Of a stretch of 64,000 nucleotides of DNA, positions 46,986 to 55,428 are shown one piece after another (the stretch's first letter is position 1; every line of letters starts with the position of its first letter). The notes below the pieces were generated by a model. The model searched no databases. It was not told the origin of the DNA and was given only the letters and a program-made list of their open reading frames with translations. Origin of the DNA: Bradyrhizobium sp. BTAi1 (GTDB taxonomy: Bacteria; Pseudomonadota; Alphaproteobacteria; Rhizobiales; Xanthobacteraceae); contig NC_009485.1 in assembly GCF_000015165.1 (NCBI RefSeq), positions 1,528,001-1,592,000 on the forward strand, written 5' to 3'. A program made the position numbers and the translations under genes.

Positions 46986-47309
46986 ATGGCTACCATCGGT
47001 TCGTTCAAGAAGGTCGGAAACGATTACCAGGGCGAAATCGCTACCCTCAGCCTGAAGGCCAAAGGCGTTCGCATCGTCGCGGAATCCAACCTCTCCAACG
47101 ACAAGGCTCCGAGCCACCGTGTTTTCGTGGGCCGCGACGTCGAGATCGGCGCCGCCTGGTCGAAGCGCTCAGAGGAAGGTCGCGACTACCTCTCGCTCAA
47201 GCTGGACGATCCCTCCTTCACGGCGCCGATCTACGCTAACCTGTTCAACGACGAGGGTGGTGAAGGCTTCAACCTGCTGTGGTCGCGGCCGCGAAAGAAC
47301 GGCGAGTAA
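46986..47309 (+). CDS. DUF736 family protein
   Basis: This 107-residue protein (MATIGSFKKVGNDYQGEIAT) follows the DUF736 pattern closely, including HRVFVGRDVEIGAAWSKRS and YLSLKLDDPSFTAPIYANL. It is a small beta-rich cytoplasmic protein found in nearly all ICEs and many plasmids of Rhizobiales; the function is unknown and single-strand or nucleic acid binding has been guessed. A strong AGGAGA site lies upstream and a perfect hairpin terminator downstream. Confidence 0.9.
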   Translation: MATIGSFKKVGNDYQGEIATLSLKAKGVRIVAESNLSNDKAPSHRVFVGRDVEIGAAWSKRSEEGRDYLSLKLDDPSFTAPIYANLFNDEGGEGFNLLWSRPRKNGE

Positions 47310-47321
47310 GACCGGCTCTCA

Positions 47322-47352
47322 AAGCCCCGCCCGAGACAAGCGGGCGGGGCTT
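47322..47352 (+). terminator. Terminator-like hairpin after DUF736
   Basis: A perfect 12-bp stem AAGCCCCGCCCG/CGGGCGGGGCTT with a 7-base loop lies 13 bases after the stop codon. It is followed by a short T-rich stretch (TTCTGCTTC). Confidence 0.75.
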
Positions 47353-47416
47353 CTGCTTCACACAATACTCAGCAAACGGCCGCGCCGATTGAAGAACAAA
47401 GCACGTTGACCAGCGC

Positions 47417-47644
47417 CTACGACTTGGTCGCCCGCCCGGCGCGCCTAAGCAGGTCTCCCGGCTCGATTCCCAATGCGTCCGCAATTTGCCCGAGCACCGT
47501 GACGCTTGCCGACACGTCGCCGCGCTCGATCGCGCCGACATAATGGGCGCTTAGGCCCGCGTGCTCAGCCAGCTCCTCTTGCGTCATTTCCAGATCATGG
47601 CGCTTGCGACGCAGGTTCACTGCCATGATCTCCTTGAGATCCAT
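47417..47644 (-). CDS. qseC: XRE-family repressor, QseC-like
   Basis: This 75-residue helix-turn-helix protein (MTQEELAEHAGLSAHYVGAIER) is divergent from a DUF2285 gene, with a 29-bp palindrome between. The same arrangement in Mesorhizobium ICEMlSymR7A is qseC-qseM, where QseC represses its own gene and the antiactivator gene, giving bistable control of excision. Assignment rests on size, fold and context. Start 47644, or 47626 (MAVNLRRKRHD). Confidence 0.8.
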   Translation of the reverse strand: MDLKEIMAVNLRRKRHDLEMTQEELAEHAGLSAHYVGAIERGDVSASVTVLGQIADALGIEPGDLLRRAGRATKS

Positions 47645-47665
47645 GGCAGTATGTGAATCCGAGCC

Positions 47666-47694
47666 AGAACGATCGTTCCGGGAACGATCGTTCT
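47666..47694. promoter_or_regulatory. QseC operator candidate, 29-bp perfect palindrome
   Basis: AGAACGATCGTTCC and GGAACGATCGTTCT flank a central G, and each half itself contains the palindrome AACGATCGTT. It lies 22 bases before the qseC start and faces qseM, as expected for an operator controlling both promoters. Confidence 0.75.
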
Positions 47695-47856
47695 ATTCGT
47701 CGCAGAACATGTTATTCTACTTATTACGCGGTGATGGCCCGCCCTTATCAGTGTAAAAGGGCAACCAAAATGGTGCTGGCGGCGCTGGCCCGAATGAGGC
47801 TAAAGTAAGTCCTTGAGATCAGCGGGAATTAGAATCATTCGCTTTATGAAGCGCTC

Positions 47857-48144
47857 ATGAAAAAGCCACCGGCAGATCCGGACGTTGCCGACCTTGCGCC
47901 AACGGATCCTGTGCTCACGGTCTACGACGAAGAGCATATCGTTACTTATTTGCGCATGCTCGATGCAGACGCGGAGGGAGCCGACTGGTGCGAGGTGGCG
48001 CAAATCGTTCTCCACATCGATCCAGAGCTCGAGCACGACCGCGCTAGACGTGCGTTCGATAGTCACCTGACCCGCGCAAAGTGGATGACGGAGCATGGTT
48101 ATCGCCATCTGCTCCGAGGTGGTGCTTCAAACCCAAACCTTTGA
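47857..48144 (+). CDS. qseM: DUF2285 protein, QseM-like antiactivator
   Basis: This 95-residue single DUF2285 domain contains DEEHIVTYLRMLDADAEGAD and RRAFDSHLTRAKWMTEHGYRHLL. In ICEMlSymR7A the small DUF2285 protein QseM binds and blocks the activators FseA and TraR, keeping the element integrated. Position next to qseC and immediately before the two-frame fseA supports the name. No strong ribosome-binding site is visible. Confidence 0.8.
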   Translation: MKKPPADPDVADLAPTDPVLTVYDEEHIVTYLRMLDADAEGADWCEVAQIVLHIDPELEHDRARRAFDSHLTRAKWMTEHGYRHLLRGGASNPNL

Positions 48145-48191
48145 AGTCTTGCGTAGAACAATTTGCTATCTGGCCGCTGGGTTCGATCTAT

Positions 48192-48207
48192 TGCATCACG
48201 CGATGCA
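48192..48207. promoter_or_regulatory. Possible tra-box-like inverted repeat upstream of fseA
   Basis: TGCATC-ACGC-GATGCA lies about 75 bases before the fseA start. LuxR/TraR-type boxes are 16-20 bp inverted repeats with TGCA-containing half sites, and the counterpart gene in ICEMlSymR7A is quorum-activated. No traR or traI is in the window. Confidence 0.35.
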
Positions 48208-48282
48208 CGATCGGGGGCTAGCTACAACTCCTGCTCGTCACGATTATTGCGCCGCAATCGAGCTGTGTAGTGGGACGCGTAC

Positions 48283-49045
48283 ATGTCGAAAATCAACTGG
48301 AGATCGTCTGCAGAATTTTACGGTCGTGTTGAGGGAGCGGAAATGACCGGCTTGGCCTGGGAGTGCTTGCGCCGCAATCCTGCTTTCCAGCGGGCGGCCC
48401 CGCCGCCTGGTGTCAGCGCGAGTATCGAGTTTCGACAGCAATGGGGGTTGGTTTTTCGCAGCTGATCCCGGTCAGTCCTATCTTGAGCAGACGATCTTCT
48501 GGGCGCCAGAAGTGCTGGCGACGGTCATACCCGTACGTCCCGCGCTGATCGCCGGCCCGTATTCGCCCGTCCGCCTGGACCTCAGCAACCTGGACGATGG
48601 TCAGTTGCGGCAGGGCCCTGACGGCTGGCACGCGGTCATGCACCTGCGCGGCGTAGAGCACCGCATCTGGTGCAAAGAGGCGCCGCTCGTCTCGGCTGCC
48701 TACACTGTTGAATACCCGCTCGATCGTGACTTCGAATTCAGGGTCGATGCGGGCAGGCGCTTGTGGCGAGGCCTCAACGGCAGACCGCAGGGAGCGCCGC
48801 TCCATGCGCTCTCAGTCTACCGCCGCCGGCGGCTCGCGCTTGCCTTGCGCGCGCTCGACGCCCGGACGGACGGCGCCACTTATCGCGAGATCGCTGAAGT
48901 CCTGCTGCCCGCTCACCGCATTGGCAAGCGGGACTGGCGAACGCACGACTTGCGCAGCCAGATCGTCCGCCTGGTCAAGACAGGTTTCGCCTTGGCGCAA
49001 GATGGCTACCGCGCCCTGTTAAGACCACCCTCGCGAAGGAAGTAG
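48283..49045 (+). CDS. fseA: FseA excision activator encoded in two frames (DUF6499 plus DUF2285) with +1 frameshift
   Basis: The first frame (48283-48465) gives 60 residues starting MSKINWRSSAEFYGRVEGAE, a DUF6499-like N-terminus, and stops at TGA 48463. The second frame, shifted +1 and open to 49045, continues as AADPGQSYLEQTIFWAPE and a C-terminal DUF2285 domain (DGATYREIAEVLLPAHRIGK). In Mesorhizobium the equivalent pair (msi172/msi171) is joined by programmed +1 frameshifting into FseA, which activates rdfS. Here the likely slip is on GUU UUU CGC AGC UGA, with UUU re-pairing as UUC three codons before the stop. An ordinary frameshift mutation is the alternative. Confidence 0.8.
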
Positions 49046-49177
49046 CGCTGCCTTTGGGGGTATCGAAACTGCACCCCCTCATGTTCGGCATCCCCCTTCG
49101 AGGTTCTTCTCCGTCATTGTCCCCGTCAGCGCGCCACCAACCTCGTTGGCGCTCCACACGGCCACGGAGCCTTTCAG

Positions 49178-49456
49178 ATGTCCGATCTGAACCTCGTTAC
49201 ATCGCCACGATATCTTCGAACGTCCGAAGCAGCGCGATACCTGAGCCTTTCACCCCGCACGCTCGAGAAACACCGTACGTACGGTACCGGTCCTGCTTAC
49301 CGGAAAATCGGCGGTCGCGTCATCTATGCGGTTGCTGATCTCAAAGCCTGGGCAGACGTCGGCACCAGAAAGTCAACCAGCGATCCAGGTACAGGCACCG
49401 TACTGCCGGCCAAGCGGCACGCTCCCATCGCTTACGCAGGAAAAGAGCGGCGCTGA
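49178..49456 (+). CDS. rdfS: RdfS-like excisionase / recombination directionality factor
   Basis: This 92-residue protein has a MerR-like winged helix (LRTSEAARYLSLSPRTLEKH ... YRKIGGRVIYAVADLKAW) and a basic tail. It is the small excisionase that, with the integrase, drives ICE excision. It follows fseA by 132 bases, the region where FseA would act, and heads the transfer operon. GGAG lies about nine bases before the ATG. Three bases separate it from the next gene. Confidence 0.82.
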   Translation: MSDLNLVTSPRYLRTSEAARYLSLSPRTLEKHRTYGTGPAYRKIGGRVIYAVADLKAWADVGTRKSTSDPGTGTVLPAKRHAPIAYAGKERR

Positions 49457-49459
49457 CCC

Positions 49460-49975
49460 ATGAAGAAACACGTTCATCATCCCGAGAGCAACTCAACGAA
49501 AGAGGTCAGAGTCGGCGACCTCACGACCGTTGAAATCCTGTGGCTCGAAAAACGCATCGAAAACCGCGTTCGGTTCGGTCGATCCGTTGTGGAGAAGATC
49601 ATCGACCGCAATCGACGCGTGCTGTCATTCGCCCCTGGCAGCATCTTCGCGTTTGTGCGTTGGACGTCCAACGACTTTGGGACGATGCTGTCCCGCATCG
49701 ATATCCTGCGCGCAGCGACGCCTGGACAGCGCTATTCCACCGTGCCCTGGATCACGCCGGGCGGTGAGAGCCTGTTGCGACTTTCCGGTTGGCCGAAGGT
49801 CGAACGGGTGCTGCAGATGATCGATATCGTCGAGGCGCTCGACGTCGATCCTGCCGACGCAGCACCTGAGTATTGGCACCACGTTCATAACCGAGTGTCG
49901 GTCAACGAAGCACCCCGGCCATACACCCGGTCGCGTCATCAGGCCTGGCTCCATCGGCGGCGGGTGATGCCATGA
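49460..49975 (+). CDS. DUF2840 domain protein
   Basis: This 171-residue protein (MKKHVHHPESNSTKEVRVGD) matches DUF2840 as found between the excisionase and traF in rhizobial ICEs: LEKRIENRVRFG, GSIFAFVRWTSNDFGT, and GGESLLRLSGWPKVERVLQMID. It has a basic C-terminus. The function is unknown, possibly DNA-binding or transfer-associated. The stop overlaps the traF start by four bases (ATGA), so the two are coupled. Confidence 0.8.
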   Translation: MKKHVHHPESNSTKEVRVGDLTTVEILWLEKRIENRVRFGRSVVEKIIDRNRRVLSFAPGSIFAFVRWTSNDFGTMLSRIDILRAATPGQRYSTVPWITPGGESLLRLSGWPKVERVLQMIDIVEALDVDPADAAPEYWHHVHNRVSVNEAPRPYTRSRHQAWLHRRRVMP

Positions 49976-50481
49976 ACGCGCGGTGTGCGACGATTTTCAC
50001 GACAATTGCGACAACAGGCCTTCTCCTCGCGACGCTCGGCGGAGCACCGCCGCACTTCATATGGAACGCATCAAACAGCGTTCCGATCGGCCTTTATCGC
50101 GTTCAACCTGCGACACAGATAGCCGTTACTGACCTCGTTGCAGTACAGCCGCCTGAGCTTCTTGCCGCATTCCTTGACCTCAATGGCTATCTCCCGACCG
50201 GGGTCCCCATGCTCAAGCGCGTGTTGGCGCTTCCTGGACAAACCGTCTGCAGAATAGGCCTGACGGTCACTGTCGATGGCGTCGATGTGGGGCAGGCACA
50301 CGAGCGCGACAGACGCGGCCGTCCGCTTCCCGCCTGGCATGGATGCCGCGCGATCGCTGATGGCGATATCTTTGTCATGAACTGGCAGTCCGCAGACTCG
50401 CTAGATGGTCGATACTTTGGACCGATCCCCGCATCCTCAGTCATCGGCAGGGCGGTACCGTTGTGGACCGAGGAGGAGTGA
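49972..50481 (+). CDS. traF: TraF-like S26 family signal peptidase of conjugation
   Basis: This 169-residue membrane-anchored protease has one N-terminal membrane helix and the S26 motifs: catalytic Ser in SNSVPIGLY and Lys in MLKRVLALPGQTV, plus YFGPIPASSVIGRAVPLW at the end. In RP4-type systems TraF processes and cyclises the TrbC pilin, which is encoded at 61051 here. It overlaps DUF2840 and is followed immediately by the transglycosylase. Confidence 0.88.
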   Translation: MNARCATIFTTIATTGLLLATLGGAPPHFIWNASNSVPIGLYRVQPATQIAVTDLVAVQPPELLAAFLDLNGYLPTGVPMLKRVLALPGQTVCRIGLTVTVDGVDVGQAHERDRRGRPLPAWHGCRAIADGDIFVMNWQSADSLDGRYFGPIPASSVIGRAVPLWTEEE

Positions 50482-50483
50482 CC

Positions 50484-51479
50484 GTGCGGGGCGGCATCAC
50501 CCTTTCGACTGGTTTGGGTTCGTCCGAACCCGCTCGAATCCTTCCTTACCGGAGCAGTCTCGATGATGAAAAACCGGCGCTCGCCTCGCAACGGAAGAGC
50601 CATTCCCGTGCGTTGACGGGCGCGATTGGGCTGCTCCGCTCGCGCCGGTCAATGGCGCACGTCATCGTCGCCATCGCGCCATTTGTGTGCCATGTGGCCG
50701 TCGCGGTGGCCTTCGGCGTGACCGTACACGCGCAAACCGCGCCGCGTCCGGGCGGCATCGATCGGTTCGCCGGATGCATCGCGGAAGCATCCGTTCGCTT
50801 CGCCGTGCCGGTAAGCTGGATCCGCGCTGTGATGCAGGTGGAGAGCTCAGGCGACCAACGTGCGACGTCGTCTCGGGGGGCGATGGGCCTGATGCAGCTG
50901 ATGCCAGGAACTTGGGCTGAGCTCAGCGCCCGCTATCGCTTGGGCCTCGATCCATTCGATCCCCGTGACAACATCTTAGCAGGCACCGCGTACCTCAAAG
51001 AGTTGCACGATCGCTTCGGGCAAGCGGGTTTTCTTGCAGCCTATCATGCCGGTCCGACGCGATATGAGCAGCATCTCGTAACGGGAAAGCCGCTTCCACC
51101 CAAAACTACGGCCTACGTCGCGGCGGTCACACCATTGCCGGACAACGAGCAACGTGAACATACCGCAGCTGACGGCAGGCATGCACTTCCTTGGCGGCAG
51201 GCGCCCTTGTTTGTTGAGCGGGGGGCGCACCGTGACGGACGTTCGGTTTGCATTCGAAACGCTGCACGGGCGATGCCTTTGGCCCGCGCTCTACTCGTCG
51301 CTTCGCTCCTCACCGAGCCACCCTACGGGTGTCTCGGCCCTTCGGGTAGCGATCGCTATCGCAAGCGCTCGCTTTGCTCGCAAACAGTGGGGCGCATCTC
51401 GCAAATCGCCGCCAGCATCGAGAGTCTGTTGGCTTGGAAGTTGGACGCTGGGAACGAGCGACCGAGGAGGGCAGGATAA
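50484..51479 (+). CDS. Lytic transglycosylase of the transfer operon
   Basis: An SLT (goose-lysozyme-like) domain shows the catalytic Glu in AVMQVESSGDQRATSSRGAM, then GLMQLMPGTWAEL, NILAGTAYLKEL and AYHAGPTRYEQH. It opens peptidoglycan for the mating channel. A GTG start at 50484 follows GGAGG; an ATG at 50652 would start directly with a signal peptide (MAHVIVAIAPFVCHVAVAVA), so the first 56 residues are doubtful. After about residue 230 the sequence becomes Arg/Ser-rich and unlike the family, suggesting a damaged or diverged C-terminus. Confidence 0.8.
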   Translation: MRGGITLSTGLGSSEPARILPYRSSLDDEKPALASQRKSHSRALTGAIGLLRSRRSMAHVIVAIAPFVCHVAVAVAFGVTVHAQTAPRPGGIDRFAGCIAEASVRFAVPVSWIRAVMQVESSGDQRATSSRGAMGLMQLMPGTWAELSARYRLGLDPFDPRDNILAGTAYLKELHDRFGQAGFLAAYHAGPTRYEQHLVTGKPLPPKTTAYVAAVTPLPDNEQREHTAADGRHALPWRQAPLFVERGAHRDGRSVCIRNAARAMPLARALLVASLLTEPPYGCLGPSGSDRYRKRSLCSQTVGRISQIAASIESLLAWKLDAGNERPRRAG

Positions 51480-51625
51480 AGCGCACAAGGTGCGCGCGGT
51501 CGGTTGGGATGGGGACTGCCTGAAAATTCCAGCGATCCGGCAAACATTGCGCAATATCAGGCACACCTTGCGACTTTCGGCAAAGCGTTATCGCCGCTCA
51601 TCTATCCACACCCTATGAGCCCAAG
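51480..51625. promoter_or_regulatory. Region upstream of the relaxase gene, possible oriT
   Basis: It contains the hairpin GCGCAC-AAG-GTGCGC (51481-51495) and the palindrome ATTGCGCAAT near 51550. Relaxase genes often lie beside their oriT, but no known nick sequence is recognised. Confidence 0.25.
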
Positions 51626-53353
51626 ATGACCAGAAGCGACGATTTTCGGATCCGTCCAGGTCGCATCCGCTCGACGCGCGCGGCGCGTACAAAACCGTTC
51701 CTGGCGCAGGCGCTCCAAGCCGCGCAGAAGGCTGGCGGACTCTCGCGGGCCGGCCAGAGACGCGGCAGTACGTTTGGGCGTGGCCGCGCCGCGAGCCTTG
51801 CCGCGTCAAGACTCCTAGGCAGCCGTGCTCGCGGCGCTGTCATCAAGGCGCAAGTGGTCCGGCGGATGCGATCGCCGGGTGCGCTGCGCGCCCATATCGG
51901 ATATCTCCAGCGCGACGGGGTGACCCGCGATGGGGCGCCCGGCAAATTGTTCGATGCCGCCGGAGACGAGGCCGACGGCCGAGCCTTCACTGAGCGTTGC
52001 AAGGACGACCGGCATCATTTCCGGTTCATCGTCTCGCCCGATGATGCCGGCGAGCTCTCGAGCTTGCGGACCTTCACCCGCGAGCTCATGGACCAGGCCT
52101 CGCGCGACCTCGGCACGCGGCTCGATTGGGTCGCCATCGACCATTGGAACACCGAGCACCCACACGTCCATATCCTCGTGAGAGGCCGCGCCGATGACGG
52201 CCAAGACCTCGTCATCAGCCGCGACTATATTTCGACGGGCTTGCGTGCCCGCGCTGGCGATCTCGTTACTCGCGAGCTCGGTCCGCGATCGGAGCTTGAG
52301 GTCCGTCGTGGTCTTGAGAATGAGACGACGGCCGAACGCTGGACACGGATCGATCGGGTGCTTGCCCGGGAAGCGGGGGCGGCGGATGGGGTCATTGATG
52401 TCAGGCCGAGCCGGGATGTCGCGGCCGATCCGCTGCGGGAGCTTAGAATTGGTCGGATGCGGACCCTGGAGCGGCTGGGTCTGGCTGAACCTGCGGGGCC
52501 AGCACGCTGGGTGCTCGCGCCTGACGCAGAACTCCGCTTGCGGGAGCTAGGCGAGCGCGGCGATATCATCAAGCGGCTGCACAAGAGCCTGACGAAGGAT
52601 GGTGCCACACGCGCCCCGTCATCCTGGGCGCTCGAAGGCGAACGCCATGGCGAGCCCGTGATCGGCCGCCTCATCGCCCGCGGGCTGGATGACGAGTTGA
52701 GGGGCTCAGCATTCGCCGTCGTCGACGGCATCGACGGGCGCGTTCATCATCTCAAGCTCCCCGATATTGAAGCGGCTGGGGATGGTCCAATCGGCGGGAT
52801 CGTGGAGCTCCGCCATTTCGATGATGCAAGGGGCCGTCAGCGGATCGCACTCGCGGTCCGCTCGGATCTCAGTCTCGACCAGCAGGTGGTAGCGGAGGGG
52901 GCGACCTGGCTCGACCGCCGGCTGGTGGCCCGAGAAGGTGCAGAGCTTTCGCGGGCCGGTTTCGGCGCCGAGGTTCGTGCTGCGCTCGATCGGCGGATCG
53001 ATATTTTGGCAGAGCAGGGCCTTGTCCGCCGCGACGGAGACAAGGTCACAATCGGGCGCAACCTTGTCGCTACGCTGCGCAGCCGCGAGCTCGACGTGAT
53101 CGGACGGCGTCTCGCTTCGGAAACGGGACTGTCGCATTTGCCCGCCGAGGCAGGGGAGACAGTCACAGGAGTTTATCGCCAACGGCTATCCCTTGCTTCC
53201 GGCCGCTTCGCAATGATCGACAATGGTTTGGGATTTCAGCTTGTACCCTGGACACCTTCCCTGGAACGCGAGCTTGGCCGGCACGTCAACGGCATCGCCG
53301 GTCCCGGTGGCGTTGAATGGAGTCTCGGACGCAAGCGGGACCTCGCGGTCTGA
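51626..53353 (+). CDS. rlxS: Relaxase (VirD2/RlxS type, DUF3363)
   Basis: This 575-residue relaxase has the metal-binding histidine motif DHWNTEHPHVHILVRG (about residue 175) and an upstream segment HHFRFIVSPDDAGELSSL, followed by the DUF3363 C-terminal region (RPSRDVAADPLRELRIGRMR, ASETGLSHLPAEAGETV). It nicks oriT and pilots the strand into the recipient. The N-terminus is highly basic. The start at 51626 (MTRSDDFRIRPGRIRSTRA) agrees with the family. The coupling protein gene follows. Confidence 0.9.
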   Translation: MTRSDDFRIRPGRIRSTRAARTKPFLAQALQAAQKAGGLSRAGQRRGSTFGRGRAASLAASRLLGSRARGAVIKAQVVRRMRSPGALRAHIGYLQRDGVTRDGAPGKLFDAAGDEADGRAFTERCKDDRHHFRFIVSPDDAGELSSLRTFTRELMDQASRDLGTRLDWVAIDHWNTEHPHVHILVRGRADDGQDLVISRDYISTGLRARAGDLVTRELGPRSELEVRRGLENETTAERWTRIDRVLAREAGAADGVIDVRPSRDVAADPLRELRIGRMRTLERLGLAEPAGPARWVLAPDAELRLRELGERGDIIKRLHKSLTKDGATRAPSSWALEGERHGEPVIGRLIARGLDDELRGSAFAVVDGIDGRVHHLKLPDIEAAGDGPIGGIVELRHFDDARGRQRIALAVRSDLSLDQQVVAEGATWLDRRLVAREGAELSRAGFGAEVRAALDRRIDILAEQGLVRRDGDKVTIGRNLVATLRSRELDVIGRRLASETGLSHLPAEAGETVTGVYRQRLSLASGRFAMIDNGLGFQLVPWTPSLERELGRHVNGIAGPGGVEWSLGRKRDLAV

Positions 53354-53442
53354 CCATCCGGTTTCTACGCCACGGCGCGCGTGATCACGACAGCGACTGG
53401 ATCGCTGTTGAATGTCAGCCGGACTTGCGCATCCCTCTGTGC

Positions 53443-55419
53443 ATGTCCGCAACCAAAATCCTCTGGGGCCAGCTTTTCTTTGCGTCGCTGCTCGTGCTTG
53501 CCTTTCTCTGGACAGCCACCGAGTGGACCGCTTGGCGGCTCGGCTTTCAGCCGCAACTCGGGCCGGCCTGGTTCATGATCGGGCCCTGGCCCATGTATCA
53601 ACCATTGGCCCTCTTCATCTGGTGGTTCAAATTCGACGCTTATGCGCCAACGATTTTCCTTCAGGGTGGGTGCATCGCCGCAAGCGGCGGGATCGCAGCC
53701 ATGGCCGTTACCATGATCCTCTCGGTCTGGCGTGCAAAGGAAGCTCAGCACGTTACGACTTATGGTTCGGCGCAGTGGGCCGATGCGCGGGAGGTGCGCC
53801 GTGCCGGCCTTCTTGGGCCCGATGGCGTCGTGCTCGGTCGTCTGGGCGATCGCTACCTGCGGCACAACGGTCCCGAACACGTGCTGTGTTTTGCGCCGAC
53901 GAGGTCGGGAAAGGGCGTTGGTCTCGTCATCCCGACCCTTCTGACGTGGCCGTATTCCACTGTTGTCCACGACATCAAGGGCGAAAACCTCCAATTGACC
54001 TCCGGCTTTCGAGCCCAGCTCGGGTCGGTGCTACTGTTTGATCCGACTAATCCCGCGAGCGCTGCTTACAATCCATTGCTCGAGATCCGTAAAGGAGACA
54101 ATGAGGTACGCGACGCGCAGAATATCGCCGACATTCTCGTTGACCCCGAAGGAGCGCTCGAGCGGCGCAATCATTGGGAGAAAACCAGCCATTCTCTGCT
54201 GGTCGGTGCCATCCTGCACGTCCTCTACGCCGAGGCCGACAAGACGCTGGCGGGGGTCGCCAACTTCCTGTCGGATCCGTTACGCCCAATCGAAGCAACC
54301 CTGAACGCCATGTTGGCGACACCGCACCTCGGCGAGCGCGTCCATCCGGTGGTGGCCTCGGCGGCACGCGAGCTCCTCAACAAGAGTGAGAACGAGCGAT
54401 CGGGCGTGTTGTCGACGACCATGAGCTTCCTGGGACTTTACCGCGACCCTGTGGTTGCCAAGGTGACGGGCCGAAGCGACTGGCGCATCCGTGATCTGGT
54501 TGATGGGGATCAACCGATATCTCTGTATCTTGTGATACCACCCTCCGACATCGCCCGCACAAAGCCGCTGATGCGCCTCATCCTCAATCAGATTGGACGG
54601 CGGCTGACCGAAAGCTTGGATACCGACCGACGGCGGCAAAAGCTGCTCCTGATGCTCGATGAGTTCGCAGCCCTCGGCCGGCTAGACTTTTTTGAAAGTC
54701 AGCTAACCTTCATGGCAGGTTACGGGATCCGAAGCTTCCTGATCACCCAGAGCTTAAATCAGCTTGAACGCGCCTATGGCCCGAACCACGCGATTCTGGA
54801 CAATTGCCACATCCGGATCGCGTTCTCCACCAATGACGAGCGCACCGCCAAGCGCGTATCGGACGCGCTCGGGACCGCAACCGAGATGCGCGCGATGAAG
54901 AACTATGCCGGTCATCGCCTCTCGCCGTGGCTCGGCCATTTGATGGTGAGCCGCCAGGAGACGTCGCGTCCGTTGCTAACGCCTGGAGAGATTATGCAAC
55001 TCTCCCCCAACGAGGCAATTGTGATGGTCTCCGGGCTGCATCCGATCCGCGCCACCAAGGTCCGCTACTATGAAGATCCTCAATTCCAACGCCGGATCTT
55101 GAAGCCATCGGACGCGATGCCGATCGACCGGGCCGCGCGATCGGACGAGTGGTCAGGACGTGGGCCAATTCCTCCATCGGTCAAATTGCTGACCGCTCTC
55201 AAGAACAAGGCGCGCGATCAGAATGGCGGCATTCGCCGCGAACCGGAGCTGCCGCAGCAAGAAGAGGTCATCGTGAAGGCGCCACTCGCCGAGAACGAGT
55301 TTGATGCTGCGCCCGATGAGGGTGACGCTGAAGCCGTGCAGGCATCAGCGTTAAATCGATCAATGCAGGGCCTGGCACGCGCTGTCAGCCTCGATCCTGA
55401 CGACAAGATGGGCCTGTAA
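53443..55419 (+). CDS. traG: Conjugal transfer coupling protein TraG (VirD4 family)
   Basis: This 658-residue inner-membrane ATPase links relaxosome and mating channel. It has two N-terminal membrane segments (ILWGQLFFASLLVLAFLW and a second near residue 75), Walker A APTRSGKGVGL (about 150) and Walker B LLLMLDEFAALGRLDF (about 403). The ATG at 53443 (MSATKILWGQL) is chosen because it starts at the membrane anchor; the longer upstream frame overlaps the relaxase. It is followed after nine bases by a ribbon-helix-helix gene. Confidence 0.93.
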   Translation: MSATKILWGQLFFASLLVLAFLWTATEWTAWRLGFQPQLGPAWFMIGPWPMYQPLALFIWWFKFDAYAPTIFLQGGCIAASGGIAAMAVTMILSVWRAKEAQHVTTYGSAQWADAREVRRAGLLGPDGVVLGRLGDRYLRHNGPEHVLCFAPTRSGKGVGLVIPTLLTWPYSTVVHDIKGENLQLTSGFRAQLGSVLLFDPTNPASAAYNPLLEIRKGDNEVRDAQNIADILVDPEGALERRNHWEKTSHSLLVGAILHVLYAEADKTLAGVANFLSDPLRPIEATLNAMLATPHLGERVHPVVASAARELLNKSENERSGVLSTTMSFLGLYRDPVVAKVTGRSDWRIRDLVDGDQPISLYLVIPPSDIARTKPLMRLILNQIGRRLTESLDTDRRRQKLLLMLDEFAALGRLDFFESQLTFMAGYGIRSFLITQSLNQLERAYGPNHAILDNCHIRIAFSTNDERTAKRVSDALGTATEMRAMKNYAGHRLSPWLGHLMVSRQETSRPLLTPGEIMQLSPNEAIVMVSGLHPIRATKVRYYEDPQFQRRILKPSDAMPIDRAARSDEWSGRGPIPPSVKLLTALKNKARDQNGGIRREPELPQQEEVIVKAPLAENEFDAAPDEGDAEAVQASALNRSMQGLARAVSLDPDDKMGL

Positions 55420-55428
55420 GCAGGCAAG

